From NCBI GenBank assembly GCA_027487685.1, contig JAIYDC010000019.1, positions 1 through 64,000 on the forward strand: a stretch of 64,000 bases of DNA. The letters run 5' to 3'. Shown here piece after piece: positions 26,673 to 34,394 of this stretch. The DNA comes from Pseudomonadota bacterium (lineage in GTDB: Bacteria; Bdellovibrionota; Bacteriovoracia; Bacteriovoracales; Bacteriovoracaceae). The notes under the pieces were generated by a model. It saw nothing but the letters and a program-made list of their open reading frames with translations. It ran no database searches and was not told the origin of the DNA. How positions within the stretch are numbered: the stretch's first letter is position 1; each line of letters begins with the position of its first letter. A program made the translations under genes and the position numbers.

Positions 26673-27440
26673 ATGAATCTCACTTGGTTAGGGACAGCAG
26701 GCTTCATCGTTAAGAGTCCGGAGGGCGAGATTGCCTTTGATCCTTTCCTCTCCCGCGGCTCAGGTGCCAAATCCCCTTTCACTCCTCAATCATTCCAGAA
26801 CACTCGCGCGCTTTTCGTCGGGCACGGCCATTTCGACCATACCTTTGATGTCCCTGAAATCGTCGCTGGATCTGATTTAAAAGTGTTTGCACCAGGGCTC
26901 ACGGGTCAGGTCCTCAGGCTACGCGGAGTACCCGCCTTGCGCCTCATCAAGGCCTCCAATGATGAAACTCTCTTTAAACCATATAAGATGCGTGCTTTTC
27001 ACAGCTCTCATTCAAAATTCGACCTCCCCCTGGTCTTAAGCACTATGAAAAGGTGTGGGGTTAAAGGATGCCTGGAGGCCTGCCATCTCGGACTCGCCTA
27101 CCCCAAGGGGCTGGTCCAAACCTACTTCTTTGAACTGAAAGGAAAGAAAGTGCTTTTCATCAGCTCAGCGGGTTGCACCAACCAGGAGCTTGAAACCTAC
27201 CGGAAGCTCGAAGTGGACTATCTCCTGGCCCCACTTCAAGGGCACACTTCAATCCAGCAAATCGCTGCCCGGATGACCTCGATCATCAATCCTAAGGTTG
27301 TTATACCTCACCATCACGATGACTTCTTCCCCCCTCTGTCCCAGAGCATTTCTGTCGAAGGGTATAAAGAACAGCTCACTTCACATGGGTTCCAAGGAAA
27401 GGTGCTCGAGATTCCTCTCTTTGACGACGCCCAAATCTAA
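26673..27440 (+). CDS. Metallo-beta-lactamase-fold hydrolase (UlaG/NAPE-PLD-like)
   Basis: The 255-residue cytosolic protein has the MBL zinc motif GHGHFDHTFD (~50-59) and later ligands in the HSSHSKFD, SSAGCTN and PHHHDDF regions. The compact start NLTWLGTAGFIV and the DPF motif are typical of UlaG/RomA or N-acylphosphatidylethanolamine phospholipase D relatives. No Shine-Dalgarno is seen before the ATG. A lipid role would fit the neighbouring alpha-dioxygenase gene but is only inference. Confidence 0.75.
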   Translation: MNLTWLGTAGFIVKSPEGEIAFDPFLSRGSGAKSPFTPQSFQNTRALFVGHGHFDHTFDVPEIVAGSDLKVFAPGLTGQVLRLRGVPALRLIKASNDETLFKPYKMRAFHSSHSKFDLPLVLSTMKRCGVKGCLEACHLGLAYPKGLVQTYFFELKGKKVLFISSAGCTNQELETYRKLEVDYLLAPLQGHTSIQQIAARMTSIINPKVVIPHHHDDFFPPLSQSISVEGYKEQLTSHGFQGKVLEIPLFDDAQI

Positions 27441-27452
27441 GCCTCAGTGAAT

Positions 27453-27477
27453 AAAAAAACCCCAGACTAGCTGGGGT
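27453..27477 (-). terminator. Terminator for minus-strand lipoprotein gene
   Basis: Read on the minus strand: ACCCCAG-CTAGT-CTGGGGT followed by TTTTTT, 25 bases after the stop codon at 27503. Confidence 0.85.
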
Positions 27478-27502
27478 CGATGCGAGAATCTTGGTGGAAT
27501 AA

Positions 27503-28537
27503 TTATCTGCTGCCTTCTCCGTTTTCTGGGTGCTCATAATACATGAGAAAGTCATCAGGATTTTCAGGATTAATCAAGGCAAGCTCTACGACATCCTGAT
27601 TTAAGGATTTCGATGCATCAAAAATGTCGATGAAGAGTCCAATTCTTCCCTGAACGATTTCCTTAGTCTTCTCATCCCCGGTGCCTGACTGGAACAAGAA
27701 CATACCATCTCGTGGCTCCGTGGCGGTGAAATGACCTTGTAAGAAGGCAGAAAGTGGATTGGTGAACATCTTGCTGCGTTTATCAGTGGAGAGGTGGGAC
27801 ATATTTGGATTGAGCTTAAATTCCGCGTGGTCCTTGCCTTCCACTTGTGAGAGGTCCAAAACGACATCGTCTACTTTGTGGTACTGGGACAGATAGGGGC
27901 CGGGCAAATAGTTCTTTCTCCAAGTAGATTCGAGCTTCGCCTTTTCATAGGCCAACTTGGCCGTGCCGTACTGAATGCCATTAGATTTATTGTCATCCTT
28001 CTTTGGGAAGAAAATCTCCTCTGGCCCATCTTCTCTGACACTGCTTATCGTCGCTCCTTCTAAGGGATGCTTCAGATTATCGTCAGTTGAGAGCGTGAGC
28101 ACCCGAGGAGTCCCTACTCTTTTCGCTTCAATGCGGTCCTCGACAACACTCAGAGGCCACATGTTATAAGAACCTGCCACTTCGCCAGGCACAACCTCGT
28201 AGGCGGAGATGTTGCTGGTGATGTGCTTCAGGTACCCTGTACGGTTAGCAATGAACGGAAGTTTGTTAGAGGCGATGTAGCTTGGTGCCATTTTCAAGAG
28301 GTCCACGTACTCGAGTAAAATACCATGGTACTTTTCAGGCTCCCCTTCTACAGCTTGGAGGTAGATCCGAATCGCAGGTTTATTTGGCCCACGGCGACCA
28401 GGTTTATACTGAGCAACCCCCAAGTAAGTGCCGTTGAGGTCTCGACTGATCGAGGCTATCTTCCTTGAATCATTTTTAGTCGTACTTGCGCAAGAGACGA
28501 TGAAGAACAGGGAGAGGTAGAAAGGAATTCGTATCAT
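27503..28537 (-). CDS. Hypothetical lipoprotein
   Basis: The start is chosen at the ATG at 28537 (GGAG six bases ahead), which places the lipoprotein signal IRIPFYLSLFFIVSC at the N-terminus; an upstream in-frame start at 28564 would add nine residues. The 344-residue mature region is polar, without recognised domains, and contains segments such as LNGTYLGVAQYKPGRRGPNKPAIRIYL that suggest a beta-rich fold. I cannot assign a function. A clear terminator follows the gene. Confidence 0.65.
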   Translation of the reverse strand: MIRIPFYLSLFFIVSCASTTKNDSRKIASISRDLNGTYLGVAQYKPGRRGPNKPAIRIYLQAVEGEPEKYHGILLEYVDLLKMAPSYIASNKLPFIANRTGYLKHITSNISAYEVVPGEVAGSYNMWPLSVVEDRIEAKRVGTPRVLTLSTDDNLKHPLEGATISSVREDGPEEIFFPKKDDNKSNGIQYGTAKLAYEKAKLESTWRKNYLPGPYLSQYHKVDDVVLDLSQVEGKDHAEFKLNPNMSHLSTDKRSKMFTNPLSAFLQGHFTATEPRDGMFLFQSGTGDEKTKEIVQGRIGLFIDIFDASKSLNQDVVELALINPENPDDFLMYYEHPENGEGSR

Positions 28538-28638
28538 AGTTGCTCCGATGAAAACTGGGACCAATATAGCTTTTAAAAGTATGTCACCCTTGAGTAGCAG
28601 GGGGAAGGAGCGACAATATTTTCCTTAATTCTGACGGA

Positions 28639-29124
28639 TCAAGCACTTAGAGAGCAGATCCTCTTTAAGTTCAGATCGGATTCCATAAGGCGATCGAATT
28701 CGTCAGCTACTTTGAGAGGATCGTTACTTAAGTCAGTACCAAAGACCTTTGTAAGATTCTGCTGAAGGCTCAAGAAAACCTTATCTTGATCAGAAGCATT
28801 ACAACCATACAGGAAAGCAGCTGCGGCCAAATAGTCACCTTCTGCACGGACAATGTCTCCTTTCAGATAGGCTGCATTATCGGCAACGAAAAACTTTCGT
28901 TCATCCTCAGAAATCCCACCGATCATCCGGCAGTCACCGGTGGAAGTAAGAAACTGGGAAGAAAAGGTTGAGACAGAAAAGAGCTTGTAATAGATCTTCT
29001 CCGTCTTTCCCAAGCCTTTGCCGCCTCCGGGGAACACTTTGGCACATCTCTTTCCACTGAAGGCAAAGGAATCGTGAGCACTAAAATAAAACATGAGAAA
29101 AAACAGGATGAGGTAACGCTTCAT
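28639..29124 (-). CDS. Secreted DUF3015-like protein (paralogue 1)
   Basis: The 161-residue product has a signal peptide (KRYLILFFLMFYFSAHDSFAFS) and a DUF3015-like core: SSQFLTSTGDCRMIGG (the S-T/S-T-x-x-C signature), an ADNAAYLKGDIVRAEGDYLAAAAFLYGC stretch, and a final Cys in KRICSLSA. Three to four Cys are conserved with the neighbouring paralogue at 29144-29629, so disulfides are likely. The family is common in Bdellovibrio-type and gammaproteobacterial genomes; no function is established. The two copies are in tandem, 19 bases apart. Confidence 0.7.
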   Translation of the reverse strand: MKRYLILFFLMFYFSAHDSFAFSGKRCAKVFPGGGKGLGKTEKIYYKLFSVSTFSSQFLTSTGDCRMIGGISEDERKFFVADNAAYLKGDIVRAEGDYLAAAAFLYGCNASDQDKVFLSLQQNLTKVFGTDLSNDPLKVADEFDRLMESDLNLKRICSLSA

Positions 29125-29143
29125 ACATTCTCCACTTAAGTGA

Positions 29144-29629
29144 TCAAACGTCTGCTAAATTACAGAGCTGAAGGATTTCAGTATCTGACTGCATAATGGT
29201 GTGCAGTGCTTCTGAAGCTTTTAACGGGTAATGATCCAACTGTGCTCCAAAAATTTTGGTCACGTTTTTCTGGAGTCTCAAAGCGACGCTTCCAATGACC
29301 CCAGGTTCGCAGCCATAAAGAAAAGTCATGGCCGAGAGATAGTCTCCTTCTGCACGGACGATGTTGTTTCTTATATGACCTGCATTGTGAGCAATGAATT
29401 GCTTCTTCTCACCATCAGATACCCCGCCGATCATTTTGCAGCTACCGGTCGATGTAAAAAACTGCCCCGTCGAGGTCGTTGAGTAAAACAACCTCATAAA
29501 ACCCTGCTCGGCCTTTCCCATGTAGTTGGGGGGAACGAATAACTTAGCACAGCGAGATGCCTTGAAGGCATGGGCCATCTGAAGCGGCAGCAGGATCAGG
29601 AATAAAATGAAATAGTGTGATAACTTCAG
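29144..29629 (-). CDS. Secreted DUF3015-like protein (paralogue 2), apparent CTG start
   Basis: An ATG at 29578 would leave no signal peptide. The frame extends 17 codons upstream to a CTG at 29629 and gives a textbook signal peptide (KLSHYFILFLILLPLQMAHA, cleavage before F). AGGAGGG sits five bases before that CTG, and the resulting length, 161 aa, equals the paralogue downstream. No ATG, GTG or TTG is available at this place. The core FFTSTGSCKMIGGVSDGEKKQF and IVRAEGDYLSAMTFLYGC matches paralogue 1. Function unknown; secreted, probably disulfide-bonded. Confidence 0.7.
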   Translation of the reverse strand: MKLSHYFILFLILLPLQMAHAFKASRCAKLFVPPNYMGKAEQGFMRLFYSTTSTGQFFTSTGSCKMIGGVSDGEKKQFIAHNAGHIRNNIVRAEGDYLSAMTFLYGCEPGVIGSVALRLQKNVTKIFGAQLDHYPLKASEALHTIMQSDTEILQLCNLADV

Positions 29630-29738
29630 GCAACCCTCCTTGGGCCAAGAAGACTCTTCCTAGGTCTAGTAGTATTGTAGGTGAGAGCAAAATATTTGCA
29701 TCAAATTTTCAAGCCACAAGGCCGAGACTTACGGTCAG

Positions 29739-31562
29739 CTAAAAAAAGAAGTAGCTCGCGAGTTGAAATTCATGCTGACCACTTTCCGTGTAAATAAGAC
29801 TACTCGCCCCAACTCCATACTTGATGGTTGAAAAGCGGATTTCATTAGAAAGGAAGGACTCATTCTGACTTTCATCCCTTAGACCAAAGAAAGTATGACC
29901 TTTGAGATTAGAGGCCAATCGCAGATAGAATCCGATGTCTCCCCCCACCGTCGGCTTGAACTTATCATCCGAAGTGGAACGATAGACTGCCTCTAGGGTC
30001 GGCAGTAGGTAGGCAGTCATGCTGGAAAATTTTCTTGCAAGACCTAGTCCTCCGGAAAGGCCATGTTTTTGCCTCTCACTCCCCTGAAAATGATCCCGCC
30101 AGCCCCCGGCCCGGGCCTTCCATGAAAGAGCACTCTTCGATTCACTCATGTCTCGCAGGTTAAGCATGTTCACCAGTGAATACTCTTCGACCTGAAAACG
30201 ATGCCCATCACTGAGGCCAACAATGTTGAACACCTCGAGACTTGTGTCGGACAGATAGGATGTGTGGTTGTCCATAATGTCATGTAAAGCTCCACGGATG
30301 CCAAAAGTCGTCCAAGCTTCCCTGGCCCGATTCAAATATCCTAACTTAAGCCGACGAGAGCCATGCCCTTTGTGTGGTGCGCTTCCTAAGAGGTAGTCAT
30401 AATTGGGCTTAGGCGAGCGCAGCGGTATGCTGGCGCGAGCTAGCATGAGACGTTGCTGGAGCTTCAACGTCCGGACATCTTCTTCAAGGAGTTTCTTCTC
30501 TTGATCGATCTCGAGCTTCAGAAGGGCCGCATCTAGCAAGGCTGCTGCCTTCGACCTCTCATCTTGTGCGAATAGGTCTGGGTTCTCGATGACTCGTGGG
30601 AGGCTCTTTAGGTCTTTATCAGAGAGAGACTCACTTAAGTGCATAGAGACTCTCTCGGGTGACGGTCTAAAGCTCACAGATCTTATGAGACCTTCCTTCT
30701 CGATGACCTTGAGTGTATCCGACGGCAAGACGTAGAACCGCGAAAGCTGGGCCACGAGATTGAGTTCAGGCTTCGCGGCTTCAAGAACTGTGAGCATGTG
30801 GTAAGAGCAGTTCTCCGTCATAAAATAGTAATCAAAGTGATTCCGACCAAGCTCCCAGAGGTGATCCACCAAGAAATCGACTTCTTCCTGATTGAAGTTG
30901 AGCTGATAGCTCCAGAGATCCCTCATTTCGGAATTATTGTATTCGTGAACTTTTGCGTAGTACGGAATCGCGCGGAACTCTCCGGGAAACCCACCAGTGA
31001 GTCCTTTAAAAATGTAAGCAATGACTCCTGACGAACCGGTCTCCGCCGCGTAGCTTACGCCAGTGTCTATGAGCTCATGGGCCGGACTCGGCTCTTCGGT
31101 TTTCCCGAGCCGCATGAACGTGTGTCCAAAGCTGGAGGCCGGGTTAGAGAGAAAGTAACTGGAGAAAACGATGTAGACCGAGCGAGCAGAGACCTGCTTT
31201 CTGAACTCATCAAGTCGATGACACTTTGTCTTCTGCGGGGGGAGTGCAAACCCCGTTTTTCTTAGCCATCGGACCCGAGCAGGAAAACGGCAAAAGCTAT
31301 TCCTGTCCTCTTCATGATCTTGCTGTTCCAGAGAAAGAATAAGAGCGGCGAGTTCCTCCTCTGGGGAGTTTCTACCTCCTGGAGAGAGGAAGAAATCTTT
31401 GCCATCTGCCTGGGAAACATAAGCTCCAGGCCACTGCTTTTGATAATGGAGAAGCTTGAGCCATTGAGGGTCCCGCGAATGAACGCGGGCGCTGAGAGCT
31501 GAGGAACTAAAAAGCGCCAGGGTAATTAAAGCGCCGAATACTTTTCTGGTCATCGGTTCCAA
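29739..31562 (-). CDS. DUF4105 (Lnb N-terminal-like) exported protein
   Basis: The 607-residue product (604 from the second ATG) has a signal peptide (FGALITLALFSSSALSA). The central part carries the DUF4105 marks: SSYFLSNPASSFGHTFMRLG, VSYAAE, GLTGGFPGEFRAIPYYAKVHEYNNSEMRDLWSYQL and FMTENCSYHML, with a conserved His and an N-C-S-Y Cys that could form an active site like that of NlpC-type enzymes. The C-terminal ~230 residues look like outer-membrane strands and end in LASYFFF, so the protein may be membrane-inserted. Function in the family is unestablished. Confidence 0.8.
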   Translation of the reverse strand: MEPMTRKVFGALITLALFSSSALSARVHSRDPQWLKLLHYQKQWPGAYVSQADGKDFFLSPGGRNSPEEELAALILSLEQQDHEEDRNSFCRFPARVRWLRKTGFALPPQKTKCHRLDEFRKQVSARSVYIVFSSYFLSNPASSFGHTFMRLGKTEEPSPAHELIDTGVSYAAETGSSGVIAYIFKGLTGGFPGEFRAIPYYAKVHEYNNSEMRDLWSYQLNFNQEEVDFLVDHLWELGRNHFDYYFMTENCSYHMLTVLEAAKPELNLVAQLSRFYVLPSDTLKVIEKEGLIRSVSFRPSPERVSMHLSESLSDKDLKSLPRVIENPDLFAQDERSKAAALLDAALLKLEIDQEKKLLEEDVRTLKLQQRLMLARASIPLRSPKPNYDYLLGSAPHKGHGSRRLKLGYLNRAREAWTTFGIRGALHDIMDNHTSYLSDTSLEVFNIVGLSDGHRFQVEEYSLVNMLNLRDMSESKSALSWKARAGGWRDHFQGSERQKHGLSGGLGLARKFSSMTAYLLPTLEAVYRSTSDDKFKPTVGGDIGFYLRLASNLKGHTFFGLRDESQNESFLSNEIRFSTIKYGVGASSLIYTESGQHEFQLASYFFF

Positions 31563-31726
31563 ATAACAGGTTAGAGGAGTACCTCTTTAATATAGAATTT
31601 TGAGGTGTCATCGGCAATGAGACCGATTGAAATGAATGAACACCTATTAGGGCCGGAGGTTCCGTATTCGGTGGGTTTATCATCGTGCGCCTTTCCATAT
31701 TTGGCCATCCCATTACAATTCCTCCT

Positions 31727-32506
31727 ATGAAGCTAAAATCCCTTGGTCTTAGAACAGACCTCATCTTCACAAGGCAAGACGGAGAGATCCACGATCGTGG
31801 AAGCTACATCGTCGTTAAGACGAACTCAAACCCGAATTTTTTCTGGGGAAACCTGCTGGTCTTTGACACCCCACCTACGCCCAATGTCCTACCGGACTGG
31901 GAACGTCTTTTTGATCAAGAATTCATCGGAACTGCTAGTCAGCATAAAACCTTCGCCTGGGACTCGGAAGTGATCGGAGAGGTCAAACAATTCGAGGAGG
32001 GCCTTTACCGATTTGAACGAAGCCTCGTATTGACGGCCACGGTCGATCAGATAGTCCCACCAGCGCACCTTAACTTAAGCCTCCGTATCCGCACTATCAA
32101 AGATTCTGAATGGGAGAGCGTCATTAGAGTGCAGTCGGCGACGAATCCTCAGTATGGTGCCTTCTACGCTAAGCAGGCCCATACGTACCAGAAGATGATA
32201 AGAGATGGAGTAGGTCTATGGTTCGGGGCCTACTTAGGCGATCTCCTGGTTGGAAGTCTGGGACTTTTTAGAGAGGATGAGATCGGACGCTTTCAGATCG
32301 TAAGCACTGATCCTGCCTTTCAGCGGCAAGGAATTTGTGGGACCCTCGTTAACCGGGCGTCGCAATATGCTTTGTCCGATATGGGGCTCAAGAAGCTTGT
32401 CATGGTCGCGGATGAAAACTATCACGCTGCCAGAATCTACGAATCGGTGGGGTTAAAAAAAAAAAAAAAAATGTATGGGGTTTGCTGGCCTGGGCCTAAT
32501 CCATAA
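31727..32506 (+). CDS. GNAT-family acetyltransferase with 17-A homopolymer near its 3' end
   Basis: The start is placed at the ATG at 31727 because KLKSLGLRTDLIFTR looks like the true N-terminus; an in-frame GTG at 31685 would add 14 residues. The 259-residue product has an N-terminal ~120-residue domain and a C-terminal GNAT domain with FQIVSTDPAFQRQGICGTLVNRAS (CoA-binding motif A). An uninterrupted run of 17 A bases at 32455-32471 encodes Lys5 in GLKKKKKMYG, just before the last 12 residues. Slippage here would change or truncate the C-terminus. Substrate unknown. Confidence 0.75.
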   Translation: MKLKSLGLRTDLIFTRQDGEIHDRGSYIVVKTNSNPNFFWGNLLVFDTPPTPNVLPDWERLFDQEFIGTASQHKTFAWDSEVIGEVKQFEEGLYRFERSLVLTATVDQIVPPAHLNLSLRIRTIKDSEWESVIRVQSATNPQYGAFYAKQAHTYQKMIRDGVGLWFGAYLGDLLVGSLGLFREDEIGRFQIVSTDPAFQRQGICGTLVNRASQYALSDMGLKKLVMVADENYHAARIYESVGLKKKKKMYGVCWPGPNP

Positions 32507-32627
32507 ACGAGGGAAGACGGTTCTCACCCATAGATTTGGGATACGAGTTTACAAACCACTCGATTTGCCGAAGAAAATGATTAGCAAAGTCGCTGGATAA
32601 CTATAGAATCCCTAGCAGCGGAAAAAT

Positions 32628-32861
32628 ATGAAAGACAAAAATCTGACCCCCTCAAAAGACCCTCTCCACGGGAAGACCCTCGAGTCCATTCTCACCGAGC
32701 TGGTTGATTTCTACGGCTGGGAACAACTTGGAAACATGATCAATATCCGGTGCTTTCAGTCTGATCCCAGCATGAAATCGAGCCTTACCTTTCTTCGCAA
32801 AACCCCCTGGGCCAGGAAAAAGGTCGAGGACCTCTATCTGCACATGAAAAGTTCTCTGTGA
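32628..32861 (+). CDS. VF530-like DUF2132 protein
   Basis: The 77-residue product matches the small DUF2132 (VF530) family: [57 protein letters not shown]. The family fold was reported to resemble DNA-binding proteins, but its role is not established. Its stop overlaps the ATG of the next gene by four bases, so they are translationally coupled. Confidence 0.88.
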   Translation: MKDKNLTPSKDPLHGKTLESILTELVDFYGWEQLGNMINIRCFQSDPSMKSSLTFLRKTPWARKKVEDLYLHMKSSL

Positions 32862-33706
32862 AGACCTCCCCCTTCTTTTCTGTTTGCCGCAAGCTCGTTC
32901 GTCAAGGAGATGAGTTTCTTGCTCACCATTCTGTCGGCTTTCATAAGCGAGCGACAGAGCTCTTGTGCCAGGTAAAACTCCCTGAACTCTATAATTACTC
33001 AGAGCTAGTTGAGTACTCCTTTCGAGACCAGTTCCGGCACGAACAAAATTTCACTTCCTCCGAATTTAGCAACCTCCCCTTAACCGTCGTACGGGGCGAG
33101 CACTGTTTCATCGACGTATACTTCTGGAGACGAAATCCAACCACTATCCACAACCATCATTTCACGGGAGCATTCCAGTGTCTTCACGGGAAGAACCTCG
33201 ATACAGAATTTTCCTTCCGGAAGTCTAGTCAGCTAACGCGATTCCACTCCCTAGGGGACCTCGTCGAGCACCAGACTCGAGAGGTCAATTCTGGGGATAT
33301 CCAGACCATAGACCTTCAGGATAAGTTCATTCACCAGAATCACCATCACGGGGATCTCACCGTAAACCTCTGCTTCCGAACTCCTGATGCTCAGGGGAAG
33401 AACTTAGCGAACTTTCTTTATTCAGGGCTTCGATATGAGAAAGATCGGGCCGCATTGGCGCGGGCCAAGCGACTTTATGATTTTGCCCTCATCGATGATC
33501 TTAATCCGAAGAAGCTCAACATTACCCTAAGTGATGCCTTCAATTTTATTCTCAATACTCATGGTTCGGGTACTTCACATCCACGGATTCTTAGTCTTCA
33601 AAAACTTCTTCAGAAAAAAATTAATCAAGAAACAGGGACTGATATTTTAAAGCTTCTTCACGCCCATGACCAACGTCTTGAGGAAATTCAGTCAGAGTAT
33701 GAGTAG
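32858..33706 (+). CDS. Cupin-like hypothetical protein
   Basis: The 282-residue cytosolic protein has no signal peptide. The middle part looks like a cupin metal site: [17 protein letters not shown] (His cluster, ~93-109), then [31 protein letters not shown] (~147-178) as the second cupin motif. The spacing of His residues would allow a mononuclear metal centre, as in cysteine-dioxygenase-type cupins. The C-terminal ~90 residues are helical. The coupling to a DUF2132 gene is the only context; no substrate can be named. Confidence 0.55.
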   Translation: MKTSPFFSVCRKLVRQGDEFLAHHSVGFHKRATELLCQVKLPELYNYSELVEYSFRDQFRHEQNFTSSEFSNLPLTVVRGEHCFIDVYFWRRNPTTIHNHHFTGAFQCLHGKNLDTEFSFRKSSQLTRFHSLGDLVEHQTREVNSGDIQTIDLQDKFIHQNHHHGDLTVNLCFRTPDAQGKNLANFLYSGLRYEKDRAALARAKRLYDFALIDDLNPKKLNITLSDAFNFILNTHGSGTSHPRILSLQKLLQKKINQETGTDILKLLHAHDQRLEEIQSEYE

Positions 33707-33746
33707 ACCCTGTCCCCATGATGAATGTCCGAATAATCTTGCCTGA

Positions 33747-34382
33747 TTAATCTTCCAGACGAATGTCTGAAAGATTAACTTCAAAACTTTGCTTAGAATC
33801 GTCTCCGTCAATAGAGATCCATAGCGCGGCAACATCTATAGGACCTTCAAAGATCTCTTCGATGGAGAACTCAGGCGTCGCAAGACCTACGATTCTTTCT
33901 ACAAAATACTTCGAAAGAGGGTGCTCTCGCTCTTTCCAACGGAGTGTCTGAGAAGAGAGATTTAGGAATAACACTTTTTCGATCCCTGCGTTTTTAGGTG
34001 CTAGAGATTGAAGCTTCAAAACCCAGTCCGGGGCAATTTTCCGCTCGAACCACCCTAGCCTAGTTTTACCTGGGAGGACGAGGCCAACTCTCAAAACGAA
34101 ATCGTCGGCACCCTTTTCTCCTTGTTCGAGACCAGTCGGGAACTTAAGAACGCCCCTGACTGTACCTTTAAAGTTAATCTTTTTGATTCGCTGATGAGTG
34201 CTCAAGGGATAGATTACTGGTGAAGCTGAACTCTTGACGGAGATTTCCATCCCCTGCTCAGACCACGTAACAGTATTGGCCTTGATGTTCTTGTAAGAAA
34301 GGACTTCCCAGCCCAACGGACTTTTTACAGGGATGACGAGAACACCAAGCATTGAAAGGTATGCTGAAAATCTTATAAACAT
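33747..34382 (-). CDS. Hypothetical exported protein
   Basis: The 211-residue product has an N-terminal signal-like segment (FIRFSAYLSMLGVLVIPVKS) and a beta-rich body with amphipathic strands (INFKGTVRGVLKF, DDFVLRVGLVLPG, FEVNLSDIRLED). It lies 12 bases after the TVP38-reductase fusion gene on the same strand, so it is probably in the same transcript. No domain was recognised with confidence. Confidence 0.55.
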   Translation of the reverse strand: MFIRFSAYLSMLGVLVIPVKSPLGWEVLSYKNIKANTVTWSEQGMEISVKSSASPVIYPLSTHQRIKKINFKGTVRGVLKFPTGLEQGEKGADDFVLRVGLVLPGKTRLGWFERKIAPDWVLKLQSLAPKNAGIEKVLFLNLSSQTLRWKEREHPLSKYFVERIVGLATPEFSIEEIFEGPIDVAALWISIDGDDSKQSFEVNLSDIRLED

Positions 34383-34394
34383 ATATTCCTTTAA

